Shown: positions 1 through 13,102, counted from the stretch's first letter. The stretch: DNA of 64,000 nt from Scilla litardierei (GCA_030789695.1 JAULAV010008660.1:62001-126000), one strand, 5' to 3'. A program made the numbers and translations. The notes: generated by a model not told the origin, from the letters alone.

Positions 1-3000
1 ATGATATGATTTCTATATCCTAATTTTGTCTTCTCTTATTTTTAAGTTGAAAATAGTGATTTCCCGATTCCAACAGACATTTTTTGCTGATTTTTCTAAG
101 CTCAGGAATATTTTTCAACATTTTCGGATTGTTATGTATCTTTTTATTAAAAGAAATGATTTTTAACCTAATTTTGTCTTCTTTTATTTTTTCGTCGAAC
201 ATGTCGTTCTACCGGTTCTAACGGACATTTTTTGTGGATTTATTTGACCTAGTTGATTTTTTCTAAATTTTCTGGAAAATATTGATATTCTTATTAAATG
301 ACATGATTTTTGGCCTAACTTTGTCTTCTCTTATTTTTCAGTTAAAAATGGCGATCTCCCAGTTCTAACAGATATTTTTGCTTATTTTTCTGAACTCGGA
401 GCTATTTTATAAATTTTATGGAAGATATGCATGTTCTTATTAAATGATATGATTGTTATAGCCTAAATTGACTTTTCTTAATTTTTCCAGAGTTGGAGAT
501 CTACCGGTTTGAAAGGATATTTTTGCTGATTTTTCTTAGCTTGGGACAATTTTTCTACATTTTTTGGAAGATATGGACCTTTTTATTAAATGTTATGATT
601 ATTTGGCCTAATTTTGTATTATCATTTTTTAGTTGAAGATGGCGATCTCCGGGTTCCAACGGACATTTGAGCGGATTTTTCTGAGCTCCGGTCTATTTTC
701 TATGTTTTCTATAAGTATGGACCTTTTTATAAATAGTATGAGTTTTATAGCCTAATTTTGCCTTCTCTCTTTTTTAATTGATGATGGTCATGATGGACAT
801 TTTTGCGGATTATTCTGAGCTCAGAGCTATTTTTCTACATTTTATGCAAGATATGCATCATTTTATTAAATGATATGATATTTTGGACTAATTTTGTCTT
901 CTCTTATTTTTTTAGTTGATGATGGCAATCTCCTAGTTCCAACAGACAGTTTAGCGGATTTTTTTGACCTCGAGGCCATTTTCTACATTTTCAGGAAGAT
1001 ATGGATCTTTTTATTAAATCATTTGATTTTGGACTTATTTTTTATTTTCTTATGTTTCAGATGAAGATGGCGATCTCCCTGTTCCAACGGACATTTTTGG
1101 GAATTTTCTGAGCTACATGCTATTTTCTATATTTTCTGTAAGATATGGATGTTTTTATTAAATGATGTGATTATTATAGCCTAATTTTGTCTATTTCAGT
1201 TTAAGATGGTAATCTCCCAGTTCAAACGGACTTTTTGCAGATTTTACTCAGCTATGAGCTATTTTCTGTATTTTCTGGAAGATATGGATCATTTTATTAA
1301 ATGATATAATTTTGGCATAATTTTGTCTTCTCGTATTTTTCTGTTGAAGATGGCGATCTCTCTGTTCCAACGTACATTTTTGCCGATTTTTCTGAGCTCA
1401 GGGCTATTTTCTGCTTTTTCTGTAAGATATGGATCTTTTTAATTAAATGATATGACTTTTGGCCTAATTTTGTCTTCTCTTATTTTTCAGTTGAAGATGG
1501 CAATCTCCTTGTTGCAACGAAATTTTTGCAGATTTTTCTGTGCACGGAGCTATTTTCTATATTTTATTGAAGATATGGATATTTTTATTAAATGAAATGA
1601 TTTTTAGCCTAATATTGTCTTCTCTTATTTTTCAGTTGAAGATGGCGATCTCCCGGTTCCAACGGACCTTTTTGCAGATTTTTCTGAGCTCGCGACTATT
1701 TTTCTACATTTTCTGTAAGTTATGGATATTTTTATTAAATGATATGGTTTTTGGCCTAATTTTGTCTTCTCTTTTTTCTGTTGAAGATGGCAATTTTTCG
1801 GTCCAAATGGATATTTTTAAAGATTATTTTGACATCGGGGCTATATTCTAAATTTTCTGAAAGATATGCATCTTTTTATTAATTAATATGAATTTTGACC
1901 TAATTTTGTCTTCTTATTTTTTCAATTGAAGATGGCGGTCTACCGATTCCAACAGACATTTTTGCAGATTATTCTAATCTCAGGTTTATTTTCTAATTTT
2001 TTTGAAAGAAATGCATCTTTTTATTAAATTATATGATTTTTGGCCTAATTTTGTCTTCACTTATTTTTCAATTGATGATGGCGATTTGCAAGTTCCAACA
2101 GACATTTTTGCGGATTTTTTGCAGCTCCCTGCTATTTTTTATATTTTATGTAAGATATGAATCTTTTTATTAATTCAATGATTTTTATATCATACGTTTG
2201 TCTTCTCTTATTTTTTTGTTGAATATGTCTATTTACCGGTTCCAACGGACATGTTTATTGATTTTTCCTAGCCTGTGGCTATTATCTAAATTTTATGGAA
2301 GATATGGATCATTATACTAAATGAAATTATAATTTTCACCTAATTTTGTCTTCTCTTGTTTTTCTATTTAAGATGGTGTTCTCTCGGTTCCAACGGACAT
2401 TTTTTCGGATTTTTTTGACCTAAAGTCTATTTTCTACATTTTCTGGAAGATATGGATCTTTTTAATAAATAATATGATTTTTTGGTCTAATGTTGTATTC
2501 TCATATTTTTCAGATGAAGATGGCAATTTCCTGGTTCCAACTGATATTTTTGCAGTTTTTTCTGAGTTTGGTGCTATTTTTCTACATTTTTTGGAAGATA
2601 TGAATCATTTTATTAAATGAAAAGTTTTTTGGCCTAATTTTGTCTTTCTAATTTTTTTAGTTGAAGCTGGCAATTTTTCGGTTCCAACGAAAATTTTTGC
2701 AGATTTTTCGAAGCTCGGTGCTATTTTCTACATTTGTGGAAGATATGGATTTTTTTAAATAAATGAAATGATTTTTATATCGTCCGTTTTTCTTATCTTA
2801 TTTTTTTTCAGTAGGATATTACGATCTACCGATTTTAGCAGACATTTTTTCTGATTTTAGTTAGCTTGGGGCCATTTTTCTTCATTTTATGGAAGATACA
2901 GATCATTTTATTAAATGATATGATTTTTTGGCCTAATGTCGTCTTGTCTTATTTTTCAGTTGAAGATGGCATTCTCCCGTTCCCAACGGAGATTTTTGTG

Positions 3001-6000
3001 GATTTTTTTAAACAAGAGACTACTTTTTACATTTTCTGGAAAATAAAATATTTTTTTAAATAATATTTTTTTGCCTAATTTTGTCTTCTCATATTTTTCA
3101 GATGAAGAAGGCGATCACCCGGTTCCAACGGATATTTTGGCGGATTTTTCTGAGTTCTGGGCTATTTTCTACATTTTCTGCAAGACATGGATCTTTTAAT
3201 TAAATGATATGATTTTTATAACCTAATTTTCTCTTATTTTTCAGTTGAAGATGGCAATCTCCCAGTTCCAACGGATATTTTTGTGGATTTTTCTGAGCTC
3301 GGAGTTATTTTCTACATTTTATTAAACTTTTTATTTAATGAAATGATTTTTGTAGCCTAATTTTGTCTTCTCTTATTTTTCGGTTAAAGATAGCGATCTC
3401 TTGCTTGCAACAGAAATTTTTGCTGATTTTTCTTAGCTCGGGGCTATTTTTCTACATTTTGGGGAAGTTATGGATCTTTTTATTACATGATATGACTTTT
3501 AAGCCTAATTTTGTCTTCTCTTATTTTTCATTTGAACATCGTGATCTCCCGGTTTCAAAAGACATTTTTGTGGATTATTCTGACCTTGGGTATATTTCCT
3601 AAATTTCTTGGAAGATATGGATTATTGTTTAAATGATATGATTTTTGACCTAATTTTATCTTCTCTTATTTTTCAATAGAAGATGGTGATCTCTCCATTG
3701 CACCAGACATTTTTGCAGATTTTTTGAGCTCGGTGCTATTTTCTACATTTTATGGAATATATGGATATTGGTTAAATGATTTGCTTTTTATTTCCTACGT
3801 TTGTCTTCTCTTGCTTTTTCAGTTGAAGATGGCGATCTGTCGGTTTCCATGGACATTTTTGCTGTTTTTTCTTAACTTGGGGCTATTTTTCTACATCTTC
3901 TGAAAGATATGAACATTTTCAATAAATAATAAGATTTTTTGGCCGAATTTTGTCTTCTCTTTTTTAGTTGAAGGTGGCTATATCCCATTTCCAATGGACA
4001 TTTCTGCGGATTTTTCTGAGCTCAGGTCTATTTTCTACATTTTTGTAAGATATGGATTTTTTATTAAATGATATGACTTTTATAGCTTAATTTGTCTAAT
4101 CTTATTTTTCAGTTGAATATGGCGATTTCCTGGTTTAAATGGATATTTTTGCAGATTTTTCTGAGCTTGGGGCTATTTTTTTTACATTTTCGGGATAATA
4201 TGAATCTTTTTATTAACTGATTTGATTATTGGCTTAATTTTGCCTTCTCTTACTTTTCAAGTGAACATGGCAATCTTTCGGTTCCAACTGATATTTTTGC
4301 AGAATTTTCTAAGCTCAGTGCTATTTTCTACATTTTATGGCAGATATGTATCTTTTTATTAACTGAAATGATTTTTATAGCGTATATTTTTTCTCTCATT
4401 TTTTATGGTGAAGATGTCGATCTACCGGTTCTGACAGAATTTTTTGCAGACTTTTCTTTCCTTGGGAATATTTTCTACATTTTCTGTAAGATAGATATTT
4501 TTTATTAAATAATCTGACTTTTTGGCCTAATTTTGTCTTCTCTTATTTTTCAGTTCAAGATGGCGATCTCCCGGTTCCAACAGATATTTTTGCGGATTTT
4601 TCTGAGCTTCGAGCTATTTTCTACATTTTATGGAACATATGTCTCCTTTTATATTTCTGAGCAGGGGCTATTTTCTGTATTTTATGGAAAATATGGATCT
4701 TTTTATTAAATGATATAATTTTATAGCCTCTTCTCTTATTTTTCAGTTGAAGATTGCGATCTCCTGTTTCCAACGAACATTTTTGCGGATTTTTCTGACC
4801 TCGAGCCTATTTTCTATATTTTCTAAGAGATATAATAATATGATTTTTTGGCATAATTTTGGTTTCTCTTACTTTTTTTCGTTGAATATAGCGATCTCCT
4901 GGTTCCAACGGACCTTTTTGCGAAATATTCGTAGCGACGTGCAATTTTCTACATTTTCTGTAAGACATGTATCTTTATATTAAATGATATAATTTTTATA
5001 GCATAATTTTGTCTTCTCTTATTTTTTAGTTAAAGATGTCGATCTTTCATTTCCAACAGAAATTTTTGCGGATTTTTCTAAGATCTGGGCTATTTTCTAC
5101 ATTTTCTAAAAGATATGCATCATTTTATTAAATGATATATTTTTGGCCTTATTTTGGCTTCTCTAATTTTTCTATTGAAGATGGCGATCTCCAGTTCCAA
5201 CAGAAATTTTTGCGGATTTTTCTGAACTCGGGACTATTTTATACAGTTTATTGAAGATAAGTATCTTTTTAATAAATGATATGATTTTTATCAACTAATT
5301 ATTTGTTTAGTTGAAAATGTTGATCTCCCGATTCCTTTTTCAGAAATTTTTGGATTTTTCTGAACTCCAGGCTATTTTCTACAATTTCTATAAGATATGA
5401 ATCTTTATATTAAATGATAAGATTTTTATGGCCTAATTTTGTCTTCTCTTATTTTTTTCCGTTGAAGATGGCAAAATCCCGGTTCCAACAAACATTTTTG
5501 CACATTTTTAATATCTACGGGCTATTTTCTACATTTTCTATAAGATATATATCTTTATATTAAACGATATGATTTTTATAGCCTAATTTTGTCTTCTCGT
5601 ACTTTTCAGTTGAAGATTGTGATCTCTCAGTTCCAAAAGACATTTTTGCATATTTTTCTGAGATCTGGGATATTTTCTACATTTTCTAAAATATATGGAT
5701 CATTTTATTAAATGTTATGATTTTTTGGCCTAATTTTGTCTCTCTTATTTTTCTGTTAAAGATTCGCTATCCCGGTTCCAACGGACATTTTTGCAGATTT
5801 TTCTGAATCAGGTCTATTTTCTACATTTTACTGAATATATGGATCTTTTTATTAAATGATATAATTTTTGTAGCACAATTTTGTCTTCTCTTATTTTTTT
5901 TAGTTAAGTATGGTAATCTGTGAGTTTCAACGGACATTTTTGCGGATTTTTTTGAACTTAGGGCGATTTTTCTATATGTTCAGGAAGATATGGATCTTTT

Positions 6001-8040
6001 TATTAAATGATATGATTTTTTGGCCTAATTTTGTCTTCATTTATTTTTTTCGTTGAAGATGGCAATCTCCAAGTTCTAACCGACCTTTTAACATATTTTT
6101 CGGAGCTCTGGGCTATTTTCTACTTTTTCTGTATGATATGCATCTTTTTATTAAATGATATGATTTTTGACCTGATTTTGTCTTCCCTTATTTTTCAGAG
6201 AAGATGGCGATCTCCTTGTCCCAATGGACATTTTTGCAGATTTTTCTGATCTACGGTCAATATTCTATATTTTTTGTAAAATATGTATGTTTATATTAAA
6301 TGATATGGTTTTTATAGCCTAAATTTGTCTTCCTTTATTTTTCAGTTGAAGATGGCGATCTCCCGGTTACAACAAACATTTTTACTGATTTTTCTGAGCT
6401 CGATGTTATTTTGTTCATTCTATTGAATATATGGATATTTTTATCAAACGATATGCTTTTGTAGTCTAATTTTGTCTTCTCTAGTTTCAACGGACATTTT
6501 TACGGATTTTTCTGTACTCGGGGCCTTTTTTCTACATTTTCTCGAAGATGTGGATCTTTTTATTAAATGATATGCTTTTGGCCAAATTTTGTTTTCTCTT
6601 ATTTTTTCGTTGAAGATAGCGATCTCCCGGTTTCAACGGACATTTTTGTGGGATTTTTCTGAGCTCCTCGCTATTTTTATATTTTCTGTAAGATATGAAT
6701 CTTTATATTAAATCTTATGATTTTTATAGCCTAATTTTATCTTTTTTATTTTTCAGTTGAAGGTGGCAATCTCCTGATTCCAACAGTCAGTTTAGGTATT
6801 TTTCTGAGCTCGGGGATGTTTTCTACATTTTATTGGAGACATATCTTTTTATTAAATGATATGATTATTAAAGCCTAAGTTTCTGAGCTCGGGGCCATTT
6901 TTCTACATTTTCTGTAAGATATGAATCTTTATATTAAATCTTAAGATTTTTATAGCCTAATTTTATCTTTTTTATTTTTCAGTTGAAGATGGCGATCTCT
7001 CGATTCCAACAGTCAGTTTAGGAATTTTTCTGAGCTCGGTGATGTTTTCTACATTTTATTGGAGACAGATCTTTTTATTAAATGATATGATTATTAAATC
7101 CTAAGTTTGTCTTCTCTTATTTTTCAGTTTAAGATGGCTCTCTCTCTCGATTCCAACGGACATTTTTGCAGACTTTTCTATGCTCGGTGCTATTGTCTAC
7201 ATTTTATGGAAGATATGGATCTCTGTTTAAATGATATAATTTTTGTATCCTACGTTTGTCTTCTCTTATTTTTTTCAGTTGAAGTGGCAATCTACCGATT
7301 TCAACGAACATTTTTGCTTGGGCCTATTTTCTATTTTTTCTAGAAGGTATCTATCCTTTTATTAAATGAAATGATTTTTTTAGCCTAATTCGGTATTCTC
7401 TTTTTTCAGTCGAGGATGGCGATCTCCCAGTTCCAACAGACATTTGTGTGGATTTTTCTGAGCTCCGGGTTATTTTCTACATTTTCTGTAAGATATGGAT
7501 CTTTATAGTAAATGATATGATTTTTATAGCATAATTTTGACTTCTCTTATTTTTCAATTGAAGATGTCAGTCTCCTGGTTCCAGCAGACATTTTTGCGGA
7601 TTTTTCTTAGCTCAGTTCTATTTTTCTACATTTTGAAGAAGTTATGGGATGATATGATTTTAGGCCCAATTTTGTCTTCTCTTAATTTTTTCCGTTTAAG
7701 ATGGCATTCTCCCGTTTCCAATGGACATTTTTGTGGATTTTTTTGAGCTCTGGTCTATTTCCTAATTTTTCTATAAGATATTAATCTGTATATTAAATGA
7801 TATGATTTTTATAGCCTAATTTTGTATTCTCTGATTTTCAGTTGAAGATGACGATCTCCTGGTTCCAATGGACTTTTGTGCAAATTTTCTAAGCTCAGAA
7901 CTATTCTATACAATTTATTGAATATATGGATCTTTTTATTAAATGATATGATCTTTATAGACTAAGTTTGTCTTCTCTTTTTTAGTTGAATATGGCGATC
8001 TCCCGGTTCCAACGAATATTTTTGCAGAATTTTTGAACTC
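1..8040 (+). repeat. Satellite array, ~146-bp monomer, forward orientation
   Basis: Head-to-tail tandem satellite. A typical monomer reads from TTGAAGATGGCGATCTCCCG through GGTTCCAACGGACATTTTTG, a GAGCTC-containing centre, TCTTTTTATTAAATGATATG and CCTAATTTTGTCTTCTCTTA back to the start. Monomer starts at 1491, 1636 and 1781 give a 145-bp period, and other spacings run to about 150. The DNA is strongly AT-rich, with frequent point changes and small indels. Short hydrophobic open frames arise in every unit but are not genes, because they break at random and depend on unit phase. Related monomers fill six blocks of the window. A length close to one nucleosome core is typical of plant centromeric satellites, but that role is an inference. 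Confidence 0.95.
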
Positions 8041-8238
8041 TGGAAAACCACCGTCTTCAACTGAAATACAAGAGAAGACAAATTCGGAACCGAGAAATCG
8101 CCATCTTCACCTTTAAAAATGTCTGTTATAACCGGGATATCTCCATCTTCAACGGATAAGATTTTTATATATCATTTTTTGAACTTGGTGCTATTTTCTA
8201 TATTTTATGAAATATATGGATCTTTTTCTAAATTGATG
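8041..8238. repeat. Scrambled satellite junction with short inverted pieces
   Basis: The forward array breaks at about 8041. Short reverse-oriented pieces follow: complement of the monomer start near 8052-8090, and again near 8095-8155. Forward satellite then resumes up to the copia LTR at 8239. The pieces are shorter than one monomer and out of phase, which suggests break repair by template switching rather than simple inversion. Confidence 0.75.
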
Positions 8239-8339
8239 TGTTGTGAGCATGGTTGACGGCTAGGAAACCCCTAGCCTCATATATATAATAAACAATGTGG
8301 GTGGATACCCAATAGGCCCATTAGGCCCATCTCATAACA
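8239..8339 (-). repeat. 3' LTR of the copia element (101 bp)
   Basis: Starts TG and ends CA. It differs from 22063-22163 at three sites, about 97% identity. It contains the inverted pair GGCTAG...CTAGCC around GAAACCC, which can fold as a short hairpin, followed by a TATATATAATAAA run. An LTR this short is unusual for a coding copia element. Confidence 0.88.
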
Positions 8340-8351
8340 CTTCCCCTTATC
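8340..8351 (-). other. Polypurine tract of the copia element
   Basis: The minus strand reads GATAAGGGGAAG directly next to the LTR start TGTTATGAG. This is where plus-strand DNA synthesis primes in LTR retrotransposons, and it fixes the minus orientation. Confidence 0.75.
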
Positions 8352-8416
8352 AAACAATCGTTGTATACTCGACATTTGAATACTGCAGGATCCATAGTGC
8401 ATATGAGTATCATAAA

Positions 8417-8670
8417 GGGTGGATACTTCCAGATCCTAAGTTAGGGATAACCGCCTCGTTAAAACCTTTAGCTATGGAAAACCCAGTGGAAAAAACCAAT
8501 AGCCAAGGGAAAAGAGTACAGTTTTCCATAACTTCCCCTGATTGGTGGAAGTATTTAGGGGTGGATACTTCTGGATCCAGAGTCAATGAGGTTGCCTCGT
8601 TAAAACCTTTAGCTATGGAAAACCCAATGGGAAAACCCAATAGCCAAGGGAAAAGAGTACAACACTGCAT
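8417..8670 (-). repeat. Duplicated copia 3' non-coding segment (142-bp period)
   Basis: Two related copies start at GGGTGGATAC at 8417 and 8559, 142 bp apart. Each holds GCCTCGTTAAAACC, TATGGAAAACCCA and CCAAGGGAAAAGAGTAC. From memory of plant copia elements, this block (read on the minus strand) commonly lies between the end of pol and the 3' LTR. It has no convincing coding content. Confidence 0.6.
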
Positions 8671-9420
8671 TTGACTCTCCCTAATCTGTACAAGCTGCGG
8701 GTTGCAGATCTCCTAGGCAAGTATACATCAATCTCTTACAGTGTTCCGATAATAAGTACAAAGTACAAGACATCGCTCATCTATACAAGACATCGCTCAT
8801 CTATACAAGTATCGCTTATCTATGGCAGCTACTGAATCTGAGGGAGCTCTTCTGAAGAGGAGTGGTCTGCAGACTCAGTAGGTAGCTTCACGTCTCTGAC
8901 CCAGTCATCACTGTGTCTGCGAGGTACTAATGGACCTGGTTGTGCGTACTTATAAGTTGCTTCTTGGATGATGAGCCTCTCGAGATAGTGGGATTGATGT
9001 TGCCTTGGAAGCATGCTTGCTGGTCTCCAGGAGTTGGTCCTTCCTTTGTTGTAGTCATCGCGAAGATCTGTAACCTGTATCTGCAAATACATTTAACATG
9101 TTGGATGATCCTTGAATCTTGAAGGTAGCGCAGAAGCTACATATCTTTGGTCCAGTAGTGCGCTGCAGGCGTTGCACTGTATCTGGCTAACAGTTTTACT
9201 GCCAATGCTCTTTAGAGTTGCGTGTAGTTAACCAAATAAAGGAGTGTATCAAAAACACTTGAGTAAGGCACCTTAGGACCTAGGATATCATTCTCCTCTT
9301 CCAGCAAACGGAAGGGGTCTTACTGTGCATCCATATAACCAGTAAGTGTATTTAGTGGATAGCAATTGTCCATATTTATTCATTAACTTCGGGTGTATGA
9401 AGTTTAATGTCACATGTTTT
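8671..9420. other. Copia internal sequence, no gene recognised
   Basis: No conserved domain seen in any frame. A 20-bp unit (CAAGACATCGCTCATCTATA) is directly repeated near 8766-8805. By its place between linker and 3' end it stands where RT and RNase H should be, so a deletion or heavy decay is likely. Confidence 0.4.
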
Positions 9421-9640
9421 TCATCATCGGGATGATGATTTCATCTTCTAGATGATAATTCATCTTCTGGATGATGTTTTCATCTTCGGGATGATAATTT
9501 CATCTTCTGGATGATTATTCATCTTCTGGATGATGGTTTCATCTTCAGGATGATAGTTTCATCTTCAAGACGATAATTTCATCTTCTGGATGATAATTTC
9601 AACTTCTGGATGATGGTTTCATCTTCATGATGATAAAGGT
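9421..9640. repeat. Minisatellite of ~20-22 bp, CATCTTCTGGATGAT type
   Basis: About ten degenerate copies of TTCATCTTCTGGATGATGAT. One minus-strand frame gives HPEDE-like acidic repeats, so it may have begun as an expansion inside the variable integrase-RT linker of copia pol. That origin is an inference. Confidence 0.75.
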
Positions 9641-10059
9641 AGATGTCCCAAAAATCTATCCAGGCAAATAAGGAGGAAATTCGTAAGGGTATGTTGTCAC
9701 ATCATCCATAGCAATATAGCCTAAAATTTCTTTTGCTAGTCGCATGGTTTTCGCACCTATGACCACGGAGCCTGATGCATTAGTTTAAATGACTTTGTAA
9801 GTGAGTTAAGCTCATCTTACTTGATTACTTCCTGGTTTATAGAAAATAAATCTCTAAGCTATAGCATATTGCTTATAGCATACGGTTTTATTATTTATTT
9901 ATATTATACAATACTTGGTTAGCCCACAGGTTTGATACCATTTAATATCAGAACTTCAGGTCCAAACACTTCACATTTCATAAGTGAGTCCAGCTCAACT
10001 TATTATTGCCTCATTCCACATTATTTGGCCAAATCTCTACGTTTGCTTCAGGAAACAGA
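9641..10059 (-). other. Decayed copia internal sequence
   Basis: A short minus-strand frame near 9650-9780 is open for about 40 codons, but I cannot tie it to a known domain. Nothing else recognisable. Confidence 0.35.
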
Positions 10060-10400
10060 GATTGGAACGATATCTATGGCAAAATGAAATGTGAGTAATT
10101 GTCGACAAGTGTGTTTTATCCAAATACCTCCCCATGTTCGTACATTATTCAACTTACTCCAGATTCATCTCTTCTAGAGGTTCTGGAAAGGGAGAGGGTA
10201 TGGAGATAAGCTCACTTTCCTGTGGTGGAATTGCTTTAGGGTCTTCAGGAGTTATTTCTCGCTTTGGAGCCTCATGGTATATCCTCTCATCCATTGAGGA
10301 TATCTACTTCTGCTACTTGTGGATTACATCCATTATATTTGGTATGTCAATCCTAGCTGAATATTTAGTAGCAGAGATGTGTGAATTTGACAATATTTAT
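10060..10400 (-). pseudogene. Copia pol remnant: integrase-RT linker and start of RT
   Basis: Read on the minus strand, 10330-10160 gives a proline- and glutamate-rich stretch containing APKREITPEDPKAIPPQESE, ended by a stop. Just downstream are pieces resembling the conserved start of the copia RT region (NNVRTWG, then TFHFAIDI). Stops and frameshifts break it. This matches the acidic linker followed by the YVHTG...AxDI block of plant copia pol as I know the family. It is a dead fragment, and the catalytic YVDD region was not found. Confidence 0.5.
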
Positions 10401-10679
10401 ATTGACAGCAACTATGTCTGATAACCGTTTAACAGTTTCATAAGTGTGGATATTCAGGATCTCATCACAATTTATGATAATCAGATCATATGTATTAATG
10501 ATTTAAATGGTCAATTGAGCTTCAGTCTCATGGATGATTATAGTATTTCTGTTTAACCTAATATTGGGGAATTAAAGATGTGAGTGATCTTCAGGATCTC
10601 AGCAAATCTTTAAAGGAGGGCCCATCAATGCACATCGTAGGAGAAGTGATTTTTAAATGCTTCCACTGTTTAGAGTGCA

Positions 10680-11040
10680 TTTTGATGGTTTAAAGTGGTG
10701 ATGTGGGGATGTATACTCATCATGGCACAATCTGTAAGATGTGCTCTAAACGCTTTCCCCGTTAGGGGTTCTCGGAAACTGTTTATATGAGTTGATCGGC
10801 CCAGATAAATAGATTCTAAAGAAGGGTTTGATGGTCTGCATTGTAATTGCATGTCCCTATGCAATCTCAGTGTTACCCAATATTCCCGCCATTTAGTAAT
10901 GTGTCTCATTTGTTTTGGGAAAGCTGGACTGCAGTTTGGATAATAGGTTTGATAATGACCATTTTTAAAGGATACATGGATGTGTGCTCTAAGGTACATC
11001 ATCGGCCATATGTAGGGAGTGGGTAAGTCCACTTTTATCC
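10680..11040 (-). pseudogene. Copia integrase C-terminal remnant
   Basis: The minus-strand frame ending near 10670 contains SIYLG, then EPLTGKAFRAHLTDC. This corresponds to the plant copia integrase stretch usually reading GIYVG...EPLTGDVFTARFADC. The N-terminal zinc finger and the catalytic D,D(35)E core are not recognisable. The ~120 codons left are open but include sequence that does not fit the family. It lies upstream of the linker remnant on the minus strand, as expected. Non-functional. Confidence 0.55.
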
Positions 11041-11973
11041 CTCAAATACTCTCAAGAGACCTAAAAAATCTCATTATCCTAATGATAGTATATCATCTTA
11101 AATTCGTTTGAAGAAGTGAGGAGAGTCAATGTCCATGTGAATGGAGATGATCTCGTAATCATTTTTCCCTTTTGAATGGGACAATGAAAGTTTCACCCTT
11201 TTTAAAGAATCTTCGTGTTCGTCTGGTTAGTGATCATGTCGTGCATCATTAATCCAGGGTGACATCATTCCAAAGTTGGTCGATTCTGGACACTTCTGGT
11301 GTTCCAAATTAATTTCTCTTTTCAAATTTATGTGGAACTTTTGAAAGTCCATTAAAATGCTCAAGTTAATTTTGTCCGGTAATAGGTGAACTGTGTTCAA
11401 ACTTTGAAGGATTACATCTTCACATTGACTATTATGAAGATCATTATGGGACAAAGCTTCAGGCTTCATTGATTTCTTGAGTCATTAGGGATGTCATTTT
11501 AACGAATATCCATCGAAACTTTATAAGTTTCAGAGAGTAAATGACATCCTCATTTTAGGAGTATTCAGGTAACAAATCATTCACATACAGTAAAATAAAA
11601 TGCATAAAACGCATGAAATTCATCAATAAGAAACATTGTGATAATGCATTTAAACACATATACTGCAAGAAATTACTTTTGATAATTATGTTATGGCAAC
11701 AAGTTTTATAGTGGGATGTGTGCTCGAGGAATAGCGAGGTAGACAAATGCTAGTTTTGTACCAATATTTTATATTGAACTAGCGTTTCAGTTGGATGTAT
11801 GTTATGAGTTGTCGGGAGAAGTTATTTGTATTTGCTCTATTGTTAGTAGGCAGGCAAGCATCTCAAAGTATTTTGTGAAGTTTCCTTCACAATTTGCTGC
11901 ATCGGAATCGCGTCTTTCTCGTGGAAAGAAGTGTAAGTCATTTCTAACATACGCGTCTGAGAGACATCCTCAC
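11041..11973 (-). other. Decayed copia internal region
   Basis: Lies where gag-protease and the integrase core should be. Only short open frames, none recognised. It ends at the target site of the nested gypsy element. Confidence 0.4.
11969..11973. other. Target-site duplication (CTCAC), left copy
   Basis: CTCAC directly precedes the left gypsy LTR and directly follows the right one at 19482-19486. A perfect 5-bp duplication shows that the element is intact at both ends and entered the copia element after that had inserted. Confidence 0.9.
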
Positions 11974-12871
11974 TGTTTACGGGTGTTTTCTCACCACAGC
12001 TCGTTGATCGTCGGCTGTGTGGTCAACGTGGTCAAGGGGCCGACTTGAGGGTCCCTTGGGTTCGTCGAGCCCGCTTGTTCTTGGCGCTACAGAGCTGAGG
12101 GGAAGCCTCGGCTCGGTGAGTCGCGCTCGGCCTCGGCTGGGTCGCGCTCGGCCTCGGTCGTATCCGTGTCGAGGGGTAGCCTCGGCGCCTTGCGAGTGGG
12201 TCGGTACTTGATCAGTCGTCCACCTGACGACTGCGACGGTGATGACCGACCGACGCTGAGGGGTAGCCTCGGCGCCTCGTATGTCTTCTTCCTGGACAGA
12301 TGAAGAAACTCGTCAGGGAGGCCGGACCTAGGTTCCGGCCAAAGCCCCTCCGATGCCTAAGTCAGATCAGGATCTGAAAGGATACTCGGCGGGGGAGATC
12401 CGGCTTGTGAGGAAGCCGGAACGTCAACCCAGGCGACGCGAGTTTTGGGGGAGGGAGGAAATGGAGTGGCGAAAGCCTAGGTCGTTGATGGAGTACCTCT
12501 GTGTTGGTTACCTGAGTTTCGATCCCCTTCTTCGTCGTCCTGGCCTTCCCCTTATAGGGTCCTTCGTGATTGCCCCACGTCCTGCCTCCTCTCACGTCCC
12601 CATGATCCGCCTCCGCCTCCTCCCACTCGCGTGTCGTCGTGGGGTGGCCCATTAACGGGTCCGTTAATGACCATCATGGGATCGCGGATTCAGAGGGACG
12701 GTTAATCCGGCCGAATGGGGGCCAGTCGGGTGTACCCGAGGGCGAGGTGGCTGGGCCTTCCGTTCCGTCCGTGGGCCCCCTTCGGGTGGGCCCGTCTTCT
12801 CTAGTGGGCTTCTCCTTTGAGGTCGGGCCGTGGGCCGTTGTGCTTCGGGCTCGTTGATATTAGTCGTAACA
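11974..12871 (-). repeat. 3' LTR of young Tat-like element (898 bp)
   Basis: TGTTTACGGG...GTCGTAACA. Same length as its partner and about 97.7% identical by direct comparison. It carries three copies of GAGGGG[A/T]AGCCTCGG near 12098, 12171 and 12258. A minus-strand CTATAAG at 12552-12558 is a candidate TATA box. Confidence 0.93.
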
Positions 12872-12888
12872 ATTGCCCCCATCGCCCG
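12872..12888 (-). other. Polypurine tract of young Tat-like element
   Basis: The minus strand reads CGATGGGGGCAAT immediately before the LTR start TGTTACGAC. It fixes the element's orientation. Confidence 0.75.
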
Positions 12889-13090
12889 GACCGTTCAGCT
12901 TCCGTTGGTTCGGTTCGGGTGATGTGACTCTTTCGTGACCCGATGGATGCACCGGTCGAGGCCCCGTTATTAAATGAATGTCATTATTGCAGCTCCATTT
13001 GAACTTCTGCTGGTGCAGTTTTTGAGGCATCGCCGCCGTTTTGATGTCACCACGCGATCTCCCCTGACGGTTCAGATCCCTCCTTCGCCC

Positions 13091-13102
13091 TTTATATATA
13101 TA
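13091..13102 (+). promoter_or_regulatory. Candidate TATA box for the antisense ORF
   Basis: TTTATATATATA lies 135 bp upstream of the antisense ATG at 13237, in otherwise GC-rich sequence. It suggests that the antisense gene has its own promoter inside the element. No transcript data are available here. Confidence 0.5.

Noticed and set aside
1540..1851. Hydrophobic open frames (FLLNDMIF..., ILSSLIF...) repeated through the satellite
   Set aside because: They recur with the monomer, have no conserved start or length and are broken by random stops. They are translations of the repeat.
9421..9640. CRISPR-like array
   Set aside because: The short units are degenerate with no unique spacers, and this is plant DNA. 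A minisatellite fits better.
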